From Micavibrio sp. TMED2 (GTDB taxonomy: Bacteria; Pseudomonadota; Alphaproteobacteria; TMED2), in the NCBI GenBank assembly GCA_002168225.1, contig NHBH01000001.1, positions 29,955-93,954 on the forward strand: a DNA stretch of 64,000 bases. The letters are read 5' to 3'. Positions 18,612-27,086 of the stretch are shown piece after piece (the stretch's first letter is position 1; the number at the start of each line of letters is the position of its first letter). Below the pieces are notes generated by a model. That model was not told where the DNA came from. It saw only the letters and a program-made list of their open reading frames with translations, and searched no databases. Both the position numbers and the translations under genes were made by a program.

Positions 18612-18651
18612 ATAAAAATACGGCCCGCAGTCGGATAACCACGGGCCGTAT
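18612..18651 (-). terminator. Terminator downstream of ahpD
   Basis: On the minus strand CGGCCCG (18648-18642) pairs with CGGGCCG (18627-18621), extended by flanking ATA/TAT, followed by TTTTTATG. It lies 27 bases beyond the ahpD stop. Confidence 0.8.
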
Positions 18652-18677
18652 AGTTTTAAGGTTTTTCAGCTCAGCAA

Positions 18678-19232
18678 TCAGGCCGCAGCGCTTGCCGCGG
18701 CACCCGCTTCCGCTTCGGCGGCTTCCAATGCGATGGCGACCGACTGGATGATTGATGCGAAACGCACGGAGGTCTGGATCTGCTCAACCGGCACATCGGC
18801 CTTGCGCAGCACAGCCTCATGGGCATCGATGCACATGCCGCAGCCATTTATGGCAGAAACGGCAAGCGACCAGAACTCGAACAGCACTTTATCGACGCCG
18901 GGATTGCCGATGACATTCATCCGCAGCTTGGCGGGCAGAGCGGCATATTCCTTGTTCTTCGCCAGATGGACGAAGCGGTAATAGACATTGTTCATGCCCA
19001 TGATGGCGGCTGCGGATTTGGCGGCAGTGATGGTCGCCTCATCAATATGCTCGGCAGCCTCAGCGAGCAGGGCATTGCGCACCTTGGCGTTACGGCTGGC
19101 GATAGCGCAGGCAACGAACAGGCCATATTTCTGGTCGGCGGACAGGCTGTCATCACCGGCCATGGAAGACAGGTTCAGGCGCACATCCTTGGCAAAATCG
19201 GGGATTTCGGATTTGAGTTCGGCAATCGACAT
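18678..19232 (-). CDS. ahpD: Alkyl hydroperoxidase AhpD
   Basis: 184 residues from ATG 19232. The CxxC/His active site is C131-G-M-C134 with H138 in CGMCIDAHE, and the helical carboxymuconolactone-decarboxylase-like fold is evident ([14 protein letters not shown]). In known systems AhpD reduces AhpC, using lipoamide and lipoamide dehydrogenase as the electron source. It lies directly downstream of ahpC on the same strand, with a hairpin between them that may set relative expression. The C-terminus is a long Ala/Glu-rich helix. Confidence 0.94.
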   Translation of the reverse strand: MSIAELKSEIPDFAKDVRLNLSSMAGDDSLSADQKYGLFVACAIASRNAKVRNALLAEAAEHIDEATITAAKSAAAIMGMNNVYYRFVHLAKNKEYAALPAKLRMNVIGNPGVDKVLFEFWSLAVSAINGCGMCIDAHEAVLRKADVPVEQIQTSVRFASIIQSVAIALEAAEAEAGAAASAAA

Positions 19233-19274
19233 CGGGATCACTTTTCTGGTCTGATCGGTTGAATAGGGTATGGG

Positions 19275-19310
19275 TGAAAAGAAAGGCGGGCTTTTGCAAA
19301 CCCGCCTTCC
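19275..19310 (-). terminator. Hairpin between ahpC and ahpD
   Basis: Minus-strand GGAAGGCGGG pairs with the CCCGCCTTTC that follows a TTTGCAAAAG loop, then TTTTC. It should terminate part of the ahpC transcripts and so make AhpC more abundant than AhpD, which suits their stoichiometry (inference). Confidence 0.7.
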
Positions 19311-19337
19311 CTTGATTGAAAAAGCGGCCCGGCGCGC

Positions 19338-19889
19338 TTAGGCAGCCAGGGTTTCGCCGCCGACTTCACGGTTGCATGGGCACAGCTCATCGGTCTGCAG
19401 CGCATCGAGAACCCGCAGGGTATCTTTAGGTGCGCGGCCAACATTCAGGTTGTTGGCATAGACGTGCTGAATCTCACCGTGTGGATCAACAACATAGGTG
19501 TAGCGGAAAGCAACACCGGCTGGTGAGCGAACACCGAGGCCATCAACGAGTGAACCGTTGGTATCGGCGAATGACCACATGTTCAGCTTCGCCAGATCGG
19601 GGTGGCTGCGGCGCCATGCGAGTTTGCAGAACTCGTTATCGGTGGAACCACCCATGACAACAGCATCGCGATCTTCAAACTCATCGGCGAGACGGGCAAA
19701 TTCAGCGATCTCGGTCGGGCAGACGAAGGTGAAGTCTTTTGGATAGAAGAAGATGATCTTCCACTTGCCTTCAAAGCTCTTTTCAGTGAGTTCTTCGAAC
19801 GCGCTGACGCCGTTCTCTTCGTGCTCCATGAAGCCTGGTTTAACGCCGGTGACGGAGAATTCGGGGAGTTTATCGCCAATGCCGAGCAT
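19338..19889 (-). CDS. ahpC: Alkyl hydroperoxide reductase AhpC (2-Cys peroxiredoxin)
   Basis: 183 residues. The peroxidatic C57 is in FTFVCPTE. Two C-terminal cysteines, C170 and C172 in ELCPCN, make it like the AhpD-dependent AhpC of actinobacteria, where the extra cysteine takes part in exchange with AhpD. It reduces peroxides, including H2O2, organic peroxides and peroxynitrite. ATG 19889 follows AAGGA; an upstream in-frame start would add an unconserved leader. It is divergent from oxyR across a 173-base control region, the classic arrangement for oxidative induction. Confidence 0.95.
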   Translation of the reverse strand: MLGIGDKLPEFSVTGVKPGFMEHEENGVSAFEELTEKSFEGKWKIIFFYPKDFTFVCPTEIAEFARLADEFEDRDAVVMGGSTDNEFCKLAWRRSHPDLAKLNMWSFADTNGSLVDGLGVRSPAGVAFRYTYVVDPHGEIQHVYANNLNVGRAPKDTLRVLDALQTDELCPCNREVGGETLAA

Positions 19890-20062
19890 GTCTGATCGAT
19901 CCTTGTGAAATATGGTTGAAAACAGGGGCGGACACGAAAATTGCTGCAACGCACCATGTCCTGATAAGGGCAAGATATAGACTCCATACCGATTGTTCCA
20001 ACCGATTATTGCTGTACAATCTTATCGATTTTATCGATAGAAAAACCGCAACGATCATCGCC
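19890..20062. promoter_or_regulatory. Divergent ahpC-oxyR control region
   Basis: AT-rich, containing direct copies of TTATCGAT at 20022-20029 and 20031-20038 close to the oxyR start and several GATTNT elements further left. OxyR usually binds such a region over about 45 bases. I do not see a clean four-part ATAG/CTAT site, so the exact operator is not assigned. Confidence 0.5.
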
Positions 20063-20983
20063 ATGGCCAATATCTCGATCCGCCAATTGCAATACCTGCT
20101 GGCCCTCGCCGATACCGGTTCGTTTTCCCGGGCGGCAGAGCGTGTCGGCGTTACGCAATCGACCCTGAGCGCTGCCATCTCGGCACTGGAAAACGAGCTC
20201 GGCACGCTGCTGATCGACCGCAGCAGCAGACGCGCCGGCCTGCTCCCCGCAGGTGAGGCAATCCGGGCCAAGGCGCAGGAGGTGGTTGCCACTGTCAGCG
20301 CCATGCCGGAACTGGTCAGCGATGCCGGTCAGCCCCTGACCTCGAAGCTGCGCATGGGCGTGATCCCGTCAATCGCGCCCTTCGTCCTATCCCGACTTAT
20401 CCCGAGCATCGGTGAGAGCTACCCGGAACTGCGCCTGTGCCTGCGCGAGGGCCTGACCCGACGGCTGATTGACGGGCTGCAGGAAGGCAAGCTCGATGTG
20501 GCCCTGATCGCCCATCCCTACAGCCTCGACGGCATCACCGGGGTATCGGTGGGCAAAGACCCGTTCCTGCTCGCGGTCAAGTCGGGACATCCGCTGGCAG
20601 GCCGCAAACGGGTCAGTGCCAAAGACCTTGAGCATGAGCATATCCTGCTGCTGGAATCTGGCCACTGCCTGCGCAACCACGTGATCTCAGCGGTCGGACC
20701 AATTCAGGGACAGGACGATGTGCTGGCAACCAGCCTGATTACGCTGGTGCAGATGGTGGATTTCGGTCTCGGCGCTACCCTGCTGCCGAGCATCGCCGCC
20801 AAGGCCGGTGTCACCCGTGGCACCGATATCGTGCTGGTGCCTTATGACGGCCCGAACTCGTACCGGACGTTGATGCTGGTCTGGCGGCAGGGATCGGCCC
20901 GCGCCGATGAATATAGCCAGTTGGCCGAGCATATCCGCAGCAAGCCACTGAAAACCCTGCTGCCTGCCCCGTCAGTCACCTGA
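20063..20983 (+). CDS. oxyR: OxyR-like LysR-type regulator lacking the second redox cysteine
   Basis: 306 residues. N-terminal winged helix-turn-helix (SIRQLQYLLALADTGSFSRA), then a periplasmic-binding-type sensor domain. The peroxide-sensing loop is present: ESGHCLRNHVISAV, with C202 aligning to E. coli C199. The position of the resolving C208 is V211, and the only other cysteine in the protein is C126. Either it works with a single sensory cysteine, or C126 or an external thiol completes the cycle. Divergent orientation to ahpC supports the OxyR assignment. ATG 20063 is the first start that gives a normal N-terminus. Confidence 0.85.
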   Translation: MANISIRQLQYLLALADTGSFSRAAERVGVTQSTLSAAISALENELGTLLIDRSSRRAGLLPAGEAIRAKAQEVVATVSAMPELVSDAGQPLTSKLRMGVIPSIAPFVLSRLIPSIGESYPELRLCLREGLTRRLIDGLQEGKLDVALIAHPYSLDGITGVSVGKDPFLLAVKSGHPLAGRKRVSAKDLEHEHILLLESGHCLRNHVISAVGPIQGQDDVLATSLITLVQMVDFGLGATLLPSIAAKAGVTRGTDIVLVPYDGPNSYRTLMLVWRQGSARADEYSQLAEHIRSKPLKTLLPAPSVT

Positions 20984-21901
20984 CTCCTTGCGCTGCATGA
21001 AGGGATGCACGATCGGCTCACGCGCACGCAGCAGGTATTGCCGGAAGATCGTGCCGTAGCCGGGCACCAGATCGACACCGACCTGATCGGCAAACAGCGC
21101 GCGCTGTTCCCGGAAATGCCGGGGCAGTCGATACCATGGCAGGCGTGGCCGCTTGTGATGCACGGCATGGAGATTGTTATTCAGGAACAGCAGGCTGAAC
21201 ACCGGGCCACTCTCGATGATCGCCGTGCGGCCATCGACCTCCTCTACCGCGCGATGCTCGGCATAGGTACGGATCATCAGCAGGCTGGCACCGGGATAGG
21301 CGGCCAGCATCAGATAGGCAAAAGGGTTGATCCCGGCGACAGCCTGAACCCAGCCCAGCACCATGGCCAGCCCGATCAGGTGCAGGAACCACGCCTTTGC
21401 CACCCGTTTATCGCCCGCCCGGATCAGGCCGAAATCATGGCGGACAAAGCCGACAAAACCGATGGCCGGACCAATCAGCAGACGACCAAGCAGGGTGGCA
21501 TTGAACTTGCGCAGCAGGCGCACCGGCCCGGACATGGCAAACCAGTCGCCTTCTGCCAGATACCAGCTCTCGGGATCTTCGTAAGGGTCGGTCAGCCGCT
21601 CGTCGCGGTGATGGGCCAGATGGGTGTCACGGAACCGACGATAGGGATAGAACAGCCCGATCGGCAGGAATACCAGCGCCTCATTGATCCGCCGGTTTCT
21701 GGTCGGATGCCCGTGCAGGGCCTCATGCTGGAGTGAAGAATGCAGACCGACCACATAGGCCGCCAGCGGCATGAACAGCCACGGTCCGATCACATGATAA
21801 CCGAGCGTCAGCGCCACCCATGCAGCATAGCAGCAGAACAGCGCCAGCCAGGTTGGCCACTCAACCGTGATCCCGAAAACCACGCGACGAAACGGGCCCA
21901 T
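20972..21901 (-). CDS. Membrane fatty-acid desaturase/hydroxylase family protein
   Basis: 309 residues from ATG 21901, which has AGGGGG upstream. The three His boxes of the di-iron membrane desaturase superfamily are visible: HEALHGH (59-65), HLAHH (94-98) and HAVHH near 245, with membrane helices around them. The closest general type is the DesA/beta-carotene-hydroxylase-like group; the substrate (acyl lipid, carotenoid or other) cannot be decided. Its 3' end overlaps the end of oxyR by 12 bases in convergent orientation. Confidence 0.85.
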   Translation of the reverse strand: MGPFRRVVFGITVEWPTWLALFCCYAAWVALTLGYHVIGPWLFMPLAAYVVGLHSSLQHEALHGHPTRNRRINEALVFLPIGLFYPYRRFRDTHLAHHRDERLTDPYEDPESWYLAEGDWFAMSGPVRLLRKFNATLLGRLLIGPAIGFVGFVRHDFGLIRAGDKRVAKAWFLHLIGLAMVLGWVQAVAGINPFAYLMLAAYPGASLLMIRTYAEHRAVEEVDGRTAIIESGPVFSLLFLNNNLHAVHHKRPRLPWYRLPRHFREQRALFADQVGVDLVPGYGTIFRQYLLRAREPIVHPFMQRKESGD

Positions 21902-22173
21902 ACCGCCCCCTGATTTTTGCCCCAATACGCATTGCCACATGCCGACCGGCAATGACCCTACCCGGATCACCGATCACGAACCCGTGACAATCAACAGTCA
22001 TTTAGAAGCGCCAAACCGGAAGAGGCAATCAAAAACGGCTCATTTGTGCGGTTTTTCATCATGGTATCGGCATAAAATGAACAAACCGGCAGCAGGAACG
22101 TTATTTACGCAACAGCAAAGCAATCCGCGGGGATAGGCGATTGCCAGACACGGTAAGCCGAAGGAGGCTTGAA

Positions 22174-22842
22174 ATGATGTACTCACTGCGTTCAGCACTG
22201 CTTGGATCGGCCCTGCTTGGATCAACACTGGCACTGAGCCTGCCGGTGGCAGCCATGGCACAGAACACAACACCCGCAATGAATGGCAGCGCCATCCAGA
22301 TCAGCGGCATTGTCGAACAGGCATCGGATGATCTCTTTGTCCTCAATTATGGTCCTGGCAAGATTGTCGTGGAGATGGATGACTGGGACAGCTACCCCGA
22401 AGCCCGTGCCCTCATGGACGGGGATCATGTGACCGTATTCGGCCTGATCGACCATGATGAGTACGAGGCCGGTTCGATTGAGGCGGAAACCGTGTTTGTG
22501 CAGGAGCTGAATGCCTATTTCGAGGCCAGCGCCGATGATGAGGAAACCCGCGACTACGAGGTTTTGACCATCGCCGATGCCCCGGCCATGCTGACCATGA
22601 CCGGTGTTGTCACCGAGGTGGATGATGAGGAATTTACCGTCGATACCGGTTATGACGAGGTCGCAGTTAATGTCTCTGAGCTGGCATACAACCCGCTCGA
22701 CGACAAAGGCTATATGCGGATCAGACAGGGCGATTTTGTGAAGGTATCGGGCAATCTCGAGGACGGGCTGTTCGAGGACAGCACCCTTGTTGCCAGCTCG
22801 ATCAGCACAATCGTCGACCAGACCGCACGACTGCCGCAATAA
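22174..22842 (+). CDS. Exported OB-fold-like protein of unknown function
   Basis: 222 residues. A strong AAGGAGG site at 22161-22167 precedes ATG 22174. A signal peptide covers about residues 1-28 (hydrophobic core, ending VAAMA). The mature part holds two similar beta-rich stretches, one starting ISGIVEQASDDLFVLNYG and one MTGVVTEVDDEEFTVDTG, each followed by a GDxVxVxG turn. This suggests two OB-fold-like domains, as in small bacterial OB-fold proteins. It is very acidic (many Asp/Glu). A periplasmic binding or metal role is possible but unproven. Probably a single-gene unit. Confidence 0.75.
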   Translation: MMYSLRSALLGSALLGSTLALSLPVAAMAQNTTPAMNGSAIQISGIVEQASDDLFVLNYGPGKIVVEMDDWDSYPEARALMDGDHVTVFGLIDHDEYEAGSIEAETVFVQELNAYFEASADDEETRDYEVLTIADAPAMLTMTGVVTEVDDEEFTVDTGYDEVAVNVSELAYNPLDDKGYMRIRQGDFVKVSGNLEDGLFEDSTLVASSISTIVDQTARLPQ

Positions 22843-22896
22843 CATCAAGCAGCCGTTACTCGACCATCGGGCCACAATCCAATAATATGTGTCCCC

Positions 22897-24042
22897 ATGA
22901 AGGATGCGGGATCGGGCATAGCGCACGGGAATGCAGCAAGCAGCAATGCCGCCGCCACGGCGCAGGCTGGCAAAGCTGCTAGCCAGCCCATGGCCATGGT
23001 CATTGATCTGCAATCCGCCGAGTTGCCGAAAATGGCTTCCGGCGATGCCCGTGCCTATTTCACCCAGCTGGGCCAGCGCCTTGATGACATGCGCGCCAGT
23101 GGCATACCGGTCGTATGGGAAACCATGGGTCGAAACAGCCGTCTGTTCGAGCCGGTAAACAAGGTTGCCAGTGCCCGATCCGAACACGACCTTAAGTCAG
23201 CAGGCTTCCTCAATCATGCCGAAGGCTCTGTCGATGACGAGCGGCTGAAAATCTTTACCGACTTTCTCCGTGATCACGGCCCGCGCACCAATGAAGCGAT
23301 GCATGTGAAGTACTTCAAGGACCCGTTCATGGAGCCGGAGGATTATGCCGATAAACCCGCGCTCAAAAGCACCATACAGGAACAGTTCGGCAATGCGCAT
23401 CCGGTGCCCGAACCCGGCGCCTTTCCGGGCAAGACCCTGACCCGGTATGTACAAGATCAGAAGCCGTCGGAAATCCTGCTCATGGGCGGTATGTCCGATC
23501 ACTGTATCGCCGAGTCCGCCATCGGTGTCGGCAACAAGCTGCCGGGGGTCAAGGCAACCGCGCTCCGGGATCTGACCCTGAGTTGGGCGGATGAGAAACC
23601 CGGCGCGATGCCGACACAATCGGTCTGGCGGGATACAGCCCGGCACCCGGCGGCTGGTGACCAGTTCCATGAACAGAAAATACGCCATGGCATCCGGACC
23701 ATCACCGACCGGCCGGAACGCTACAGCATGAACCGCGTTCAAGCCGCCGCGCTCGAAGCCAATGTCAGCTATAGTGACAGCAGCCGTATCTTGCAGAAAT
23801 ACGCGGCGCCTGATCCCCGGCGCGGTCATCACGGCGCCAACCAACCTACCGCTTTCAGGGATGGCGCATTCGATCAGTTGCTTGGCAGGCCCGCTGCAAA
23901 TGACACACCGCCGGATCAGGCGGCTGCACTCATCGCCGATACCGGCAACACACTCAGACACCGGCGCGCCATGGCTGACCTGCCCGCGACCGGTGGCCCC
24001 ATGCCCGCCATATCAGCCCAACCAAAAACAAAAACCATCTAA
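22897..24042 (+). CDS. Isochorismatase-like cysteine hydrolase with long C-terminal extension
   Basis: 381 residues, while the family is usually 180-220. The catalytic triad is readable: D37 (VIDLQ), K138 (MHVKYFKDPF) and C203 (MSDHCIAES). The N-terminal 30 residues are Ala/Ser-rich. After residue about 260 an extension of roughly 120 residues, rich in Pro, Ala, Asp and Arg, has no recognised domain. Amide hydrolysis of a small molecule or peptide is likely; the substrate is unknown. The dehalogenase gene starts 25 bases after its stop, suggesting co-expression. The long tail is odd and recalls other Pro-rich-tailed proteins in this window. Confidence 0.78.
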   Translation: MKDAGSGIAHGNAASSNAAATAQAGKAASQPMAMVIDLQSAELPKMASGDARAYFTQLGQRLDDMRASGIPVVWETMGRNSRLFEPVNKVASARSEHDLKSAGFLNHAEGSVDDERLKIFTDFLRDHGPRTNEAMHVKYFKDPFMEPEDYADKPALKSTIQEQFGNAHPVPEPGAFPGKTLTRYVQDQKPSEILLMGGMSDHCIAESAIGVGNKLPGVKATALRDLTLSWADEKPGAMPTQSVWRDTARHPAAGDQFHEQKIRHGIRTITDRPERYSMNRVQAAALEANVSYSDSSRILQKYAAPDPRRGHHGANQPTAFRDGAFDQLLGRPAANDTPPDQAAALIADTGNTLRHRRAMADLPATGGPMPAISAQPKTKTI

Positions 24043-24067
24043 CCAACATCAGAGGAAACGACCCGTC

Positions 24068-24949
24068 ATGGCAGACCTGACGCCCACCATTGCGCGGCGG
24101 AAGCCCGACCCCGTGCCCGCCATCTTCCCCCTGCCCGAGCGTGATGCGACGGGCGAGCGGCTGGAGATGTATGAGGATACAAAAGCCGTGCTGCAGGTGC
24201 CGTGGATGGGTGTGGTCACCATGGCGTTTTCCCACTACCCGACCTTCTACCGAACCCTATGGCAGGGGCTGCGCCCGCTCTGCGCCAGTGCGGAATTTGT
24301 CGCTGCCTGTGCCGATCTGCGCGACGTCACCGAGGCGGCAATCGCGGATCAGCCGAGCCTGCTGCAACAATTCCGCGACATGGGCTATGGCCCGGTAGAG
24401 ATCGACCAGATCAATGCCATGATCGAGATTTTCTCCCATGGCAACATGCCCTATATCCTGATCGCCACAGCAGCCCGGCTGCTGCTTGAGGGCCATGAGA
24501 TCGGCACCGGCAGCAGCGTAACACCGAACACCACAACCCACGGGCCGGAGCCGTTGACCAAACTGGTGCTGATGGAGCGCCATCACGGCAATGCGGGCAT
24601 TCATGCGCTCTATGATGACATCGAGGCGACCCTCGGCCTGCCTTTCGTCAATACCGACTACCGGGCGCTGGCCCGCTGGCCGAGTTATTTCGATGCCGCC
24701 TGGGGCGCCTTGCGCGACCAGGTAGATACACCCGATCACACCGCCGCTGTCGCAACCGTCCATGCGAAAACCGTCAGCCTGATCGAGAGCCTGCCCAATC
24801 CGAACGGACTGACCTCCGCCGCGCTGATTGCCGCCGCCGAGGCCGATGGTGCCAAAGAACAGATCACCGATACGGTCCGGCTGTTCCAGTGGCTGTTGCC
24901 CGGCCTGCTCGTCAATGTCGCGATCTTTCAGGCCCAGATGCAGGGATAG
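24068..24949 (+). CDS. DehI-type haloacid dehalogenase family protein
   Basis: 293 residues. The all-helical DehI family pattern is seen: VPWMGVVTMAFSHYPTFYRTLWQGLRP (here cited in part), FSHGNMPYILIATAARLLLEG, and WPSYFDAAWGALRDQV near residue 210. DehI enzymes hydrolyse both D- and L-2-haloacids by direct attack of water on the substrate. Members of this fold outside known degraders may have other substrates. AGAGGAAACG upstream sets the start at ATG 24068. Likely in one unit with the preceding cysteine hydrolase. Confidence 0.75.
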   Translation: MADLTPTIARRKPDPVPAIFPLPERDATGERLEMYEDTKAVLQVPWMGVVTMAFSHYPTFYRTLWQGLRPLCASAEFVAACADLRDVTEAAIADQPSLLQQFRDMGYGPVEIDQINAMIEIFSHGNMPYILIATAARLLLEGHEIGTGSSVTPNTTTHGPEPLTKLVLMERHHGNAGIHALYDDIEATLGLPFVNTDYRALARWPSYFDAAWGALRDQVDTPDHTAAVATVHAKTVSLIESLPNPNGLTSAALIAAAEADGAKEQITDTVRLFQWLLPGLLVNVAIFQAQMQG

Positions 24950-25074
24950 GCACACGGCCAGTACTCAGAACCCAAAGTCACTTTGTCACGGCAATTTACT
25001 AATATGCTTGGCAGCTTCTGCCGTTATGATTAGGCTTGGTTGGTAGACGTATAAACTTCTCAGAACAGGCTTTG

Positions 25075-25479
25075 ATGCCCAGCAACTTCGACAATATCCT
25101 GATCATCGGGGAGGCAAGCGCTATTCTGCGTCCCCTGAAAGATCGCCTTCGCGATGCCGGCTGCCGCAATGTGGAATATCGTTCCACCGTGTCTGAATCC
25201 GTGCGTCAGACCATCGTCCTCAATACCGGAGAGCGCAAACGCATCCTGATCATCATCGATCTGGACGCCAAAACCTTCCCGGCCTTCAACGTAGTGCGTC
25301 AGTTGCGTGAGGATGGCCGCCACCAGCGGCTGGCGATTATCGGCCTGACCGGATCGCCATCTCCGGAGCTGGTGCAGAATGCCCGTGATACCGGGATTTC
25401 ATCCCTGCTGACCAAGCCCCTGTCATCCAAGAAGCTGCTGGAGCGGGTCCAGACACTGAGCCAGTCCGTCGCCGCCTGA
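25075..25479 (+). CDS. Single-domain response-regulator receiver protein
   Basis: 134 residues. Receiver-like alpha/beta fold: a strand DNILIIGE with only one acidic residue (E13) of the usual pair, the presumed phospho-acceptor D62 in IIIDLD, T92 in IGLTG and K114 in LLTKPL. There is no output domain. It may act as a phosphate shuttle or protein-interaction module, and the weakened acidic pocket may mean reduced phosphorylation. No kinase gene is adjacent. The start at ATG 25075 matches the first strand. Confidence 0.75.
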   Translation: MPSNFDNILIIGEASAILRPLKDRLRDAGCRNVEYRSTVSESVRQTIVLNTGERKRILIIIDLDAKTFPAFNVVRQLREDGRHQRLAIIGLTGSPSPELVQNARDTGISSLLTKPLSSKKLLERVQTLSQSVAA

Positions 25480-25504
25480 CCTGCGAACACAATATCCAGC
25501 ACGA

Positions 25505-25773
25505 CTAATCGAGCATAGCGGTCAGCGTCTTGCGCGCTTTTGAGACAACCCAGTCATTGGCCACATCATTCTCATCCGGTGCCCGGAGTTCGTGGCGCAC
25601 CATCCAGCCCTTGTGAAATGCCGCGCGCACCAGTTACTCAACCCGGTCGACAGCGATGAACGGCCCCTCCTGACGCAGCGCTTCCAGATAGTCTTCAGCC
25701 GCCCGCAGTGCCGGGCGTTGTGCAGCAGCGAGATAAATTTCGCAAGTGCAGCATCTTGTATGGACGCAAACAA
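25505..25773 (-). pseudogene. Decayed small gene (frameshift plus stop)
   Basis: The minus strand shows coherent protein sequence broken between frames. A start region from TTG 25773 reads FASIQDAALAKFIS. A second frame carries RAAEDYLEALRQEGPFIAV and VDRVE, then a TAG/TAA-type stop, and continues after it as AAFHKGWMVRHELRAPDEND to a final stop at 25505. Joining these gives one small protein of about 85-90 residues. I do not recognise the family. No intact frame covers the whole stretch from 25480 to 25850, which otherwise holds only the promoter of the MFS gene. Confidence 0.45.
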
Positions 25774-25850
25774 GTGCCCATGTTAGTCAGCAATCCTGAC
25801 CCATAACCACGGGCCGTCGCGATATGCGCGTGGCCTTCCGGGGATATTCC

Positions 25851-27074
25851 ATGACCGATGCACCCTCGATGACGGACGACACAGCAGCGCCGCGAAGCCA
25901 CAGCCTTGCCGTGATTACCTTCTGGCTTGCCTCCGGTGCCTTTGCCATCGGCGTCAGCGAATTCGCCGCCATGAGCCTGCTGCCCTATTTCGCCGCCGAG
26001 TTCGGCGTGACCAGCTCGGTCGCCGGACATGCAATCAGCGCCTATGCCCTCGGTGTGGTGGTCGGTGCGCCGGTGATTGCCGTCTTCGCCTCCCGCTTTC
26101 CACGCAAATATGTGCTGCTGGTCCTGATGGCCGTGTTTGCCCTCGGCAACCTGCTGACCGCCATCGCCCCCTCCATGTGGCTGATGAATACCGCACGCTT
26201 CATGTCCGGCCTGCCCCACGGTGCCTATCTCGGTATCGCTATGCTGTTTGCCGCCGATATTGCCGGTAAGGGCAAGCGTGCGAAGGCGGTGAGCCAGGTG
26301 CTGCTCGGCATTGCCATCGCCACGGTGATCGGGGTTCCGGCGGCAAGCGCAATCAGCCAGATACTCGGCTGGCGTGTCGGCTTTGCCATCGTCACCCTGC
26401 TTGCTTTCCTGACCATTGCCATGATCTGGCGTACCGCACCCTATCGGGGACCATTCCCGAATGCAAACCCGCTGGCCGAGCTGGGCGCGCTCAAGAACCG
26501 TGATGTACTGCTGACGCTGGCCATGGGAGCCATCGGTTTCGGCGGTATGTTTGCTGTCTATGGCTATTTCAGCGCCGCCTATCTGGAAGCCACCAATGCA
26601 CCGGAATGGGGCGTCTCGGCGACCCTGATCCTGTTCGGCCTCGGCGGCACCATCGGCAACTGGGCATCGGGCCTGATTGCCAGCGGTCGTCTGCTCGCCA
26701 CCGCCGCCCTGTTCCAGATCATTCTCGGCGTTGGTGCCGGTCTCTATGCCGCGGCTGTCGGAGATCCGATCGCCATGGCTGCCGTGCTGTTCTTCATGGG
26801 CCTAGGCGGTGGCATGTGCGTACCGCTGCAGACCCGGTTGATGGATGTGGCAGGCGATGCCCAGACACTGGCCGCCGCCATGAACCACGCCGCCTTCAAC
26901 TTCGCCAATGCCTTCGGGCCATGGCTTGCCGGTCTCGCCCTCGCGGCAGGCTGGGGCTGGGGTGCTCCGGGTCTGGTTGGCGTCATGCTGAGCCTCGGCG
27001 GTCTCGCCATCTGGCTGGTTATGTTCCTGCTCGAGCGCAAACAGCGCCTGCTGCAACCGGCCTGCGCCTGCTGA
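25851..27074 (+). CDS. MFS transporter (DHA1-like drug/sugar efflux family)
   Basis: 407 residues from ATG 25851, twelve hydrophobic segments. The opening FAIGVSEFAAMSLLPYFAAE and the motif-A-like loop FASRFPRKYVLL between helices 2 and 3 place it with AraJ/YdhP-type DHA1 exporters. GFGGMFAVYGYFSAAYLE and the C-terminal GGGMCVPLQTRLMDVAGDA are also typical. It is a proton-driven inner-membrane exporter; substrate unknown. It is convergent with the GST gene, 12 bases from its stop. Confidence 0.88.
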   Translation: MTDAPSMTDDTAAPRSHSLAVITFWLASGAFAIGVSEFAAMSLLPYFAAEFGVTSSVAGHAISAYALGVVVGAPVIAVFASRFPRKYVLLVLMAVFALGNLLTAIAPSMWLMNTARFMSGLPHGAYLGIAMLFAADIAGKGKRAKAVSQVLLGIAIATVIGVPAASAISQILGWRVGFAIVTLLAFLTIAMIWRTAPYRGPFPNANPLAELGALKNRDVLLTLAMGAIGFGGMFAVYGYFSAAYLEATNAPEWGVSATLILFGLGGTIGNWASGLIASGRLLATAALFQIILGVGAGLYAAAVGDPIAMAAVLFFMGLGGGMCVPLQTRLMDVAGDAQTLAAAMNHAAFNFANAFGPWLAGLALAAGWGWGAPGLVGVMLSLGGLAIWLVMFLLERKQRLLQPACAC

Positions 27075-27086
27075 TCTGTTCTATAC

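Noticed and set aside
25695..26219. Minus-strand 174-codon frame across the MFS start
   Set aside because: His/Gly/Asp-rich antisense of a clear transporter; it also runs through the decayed gene in a different frame.
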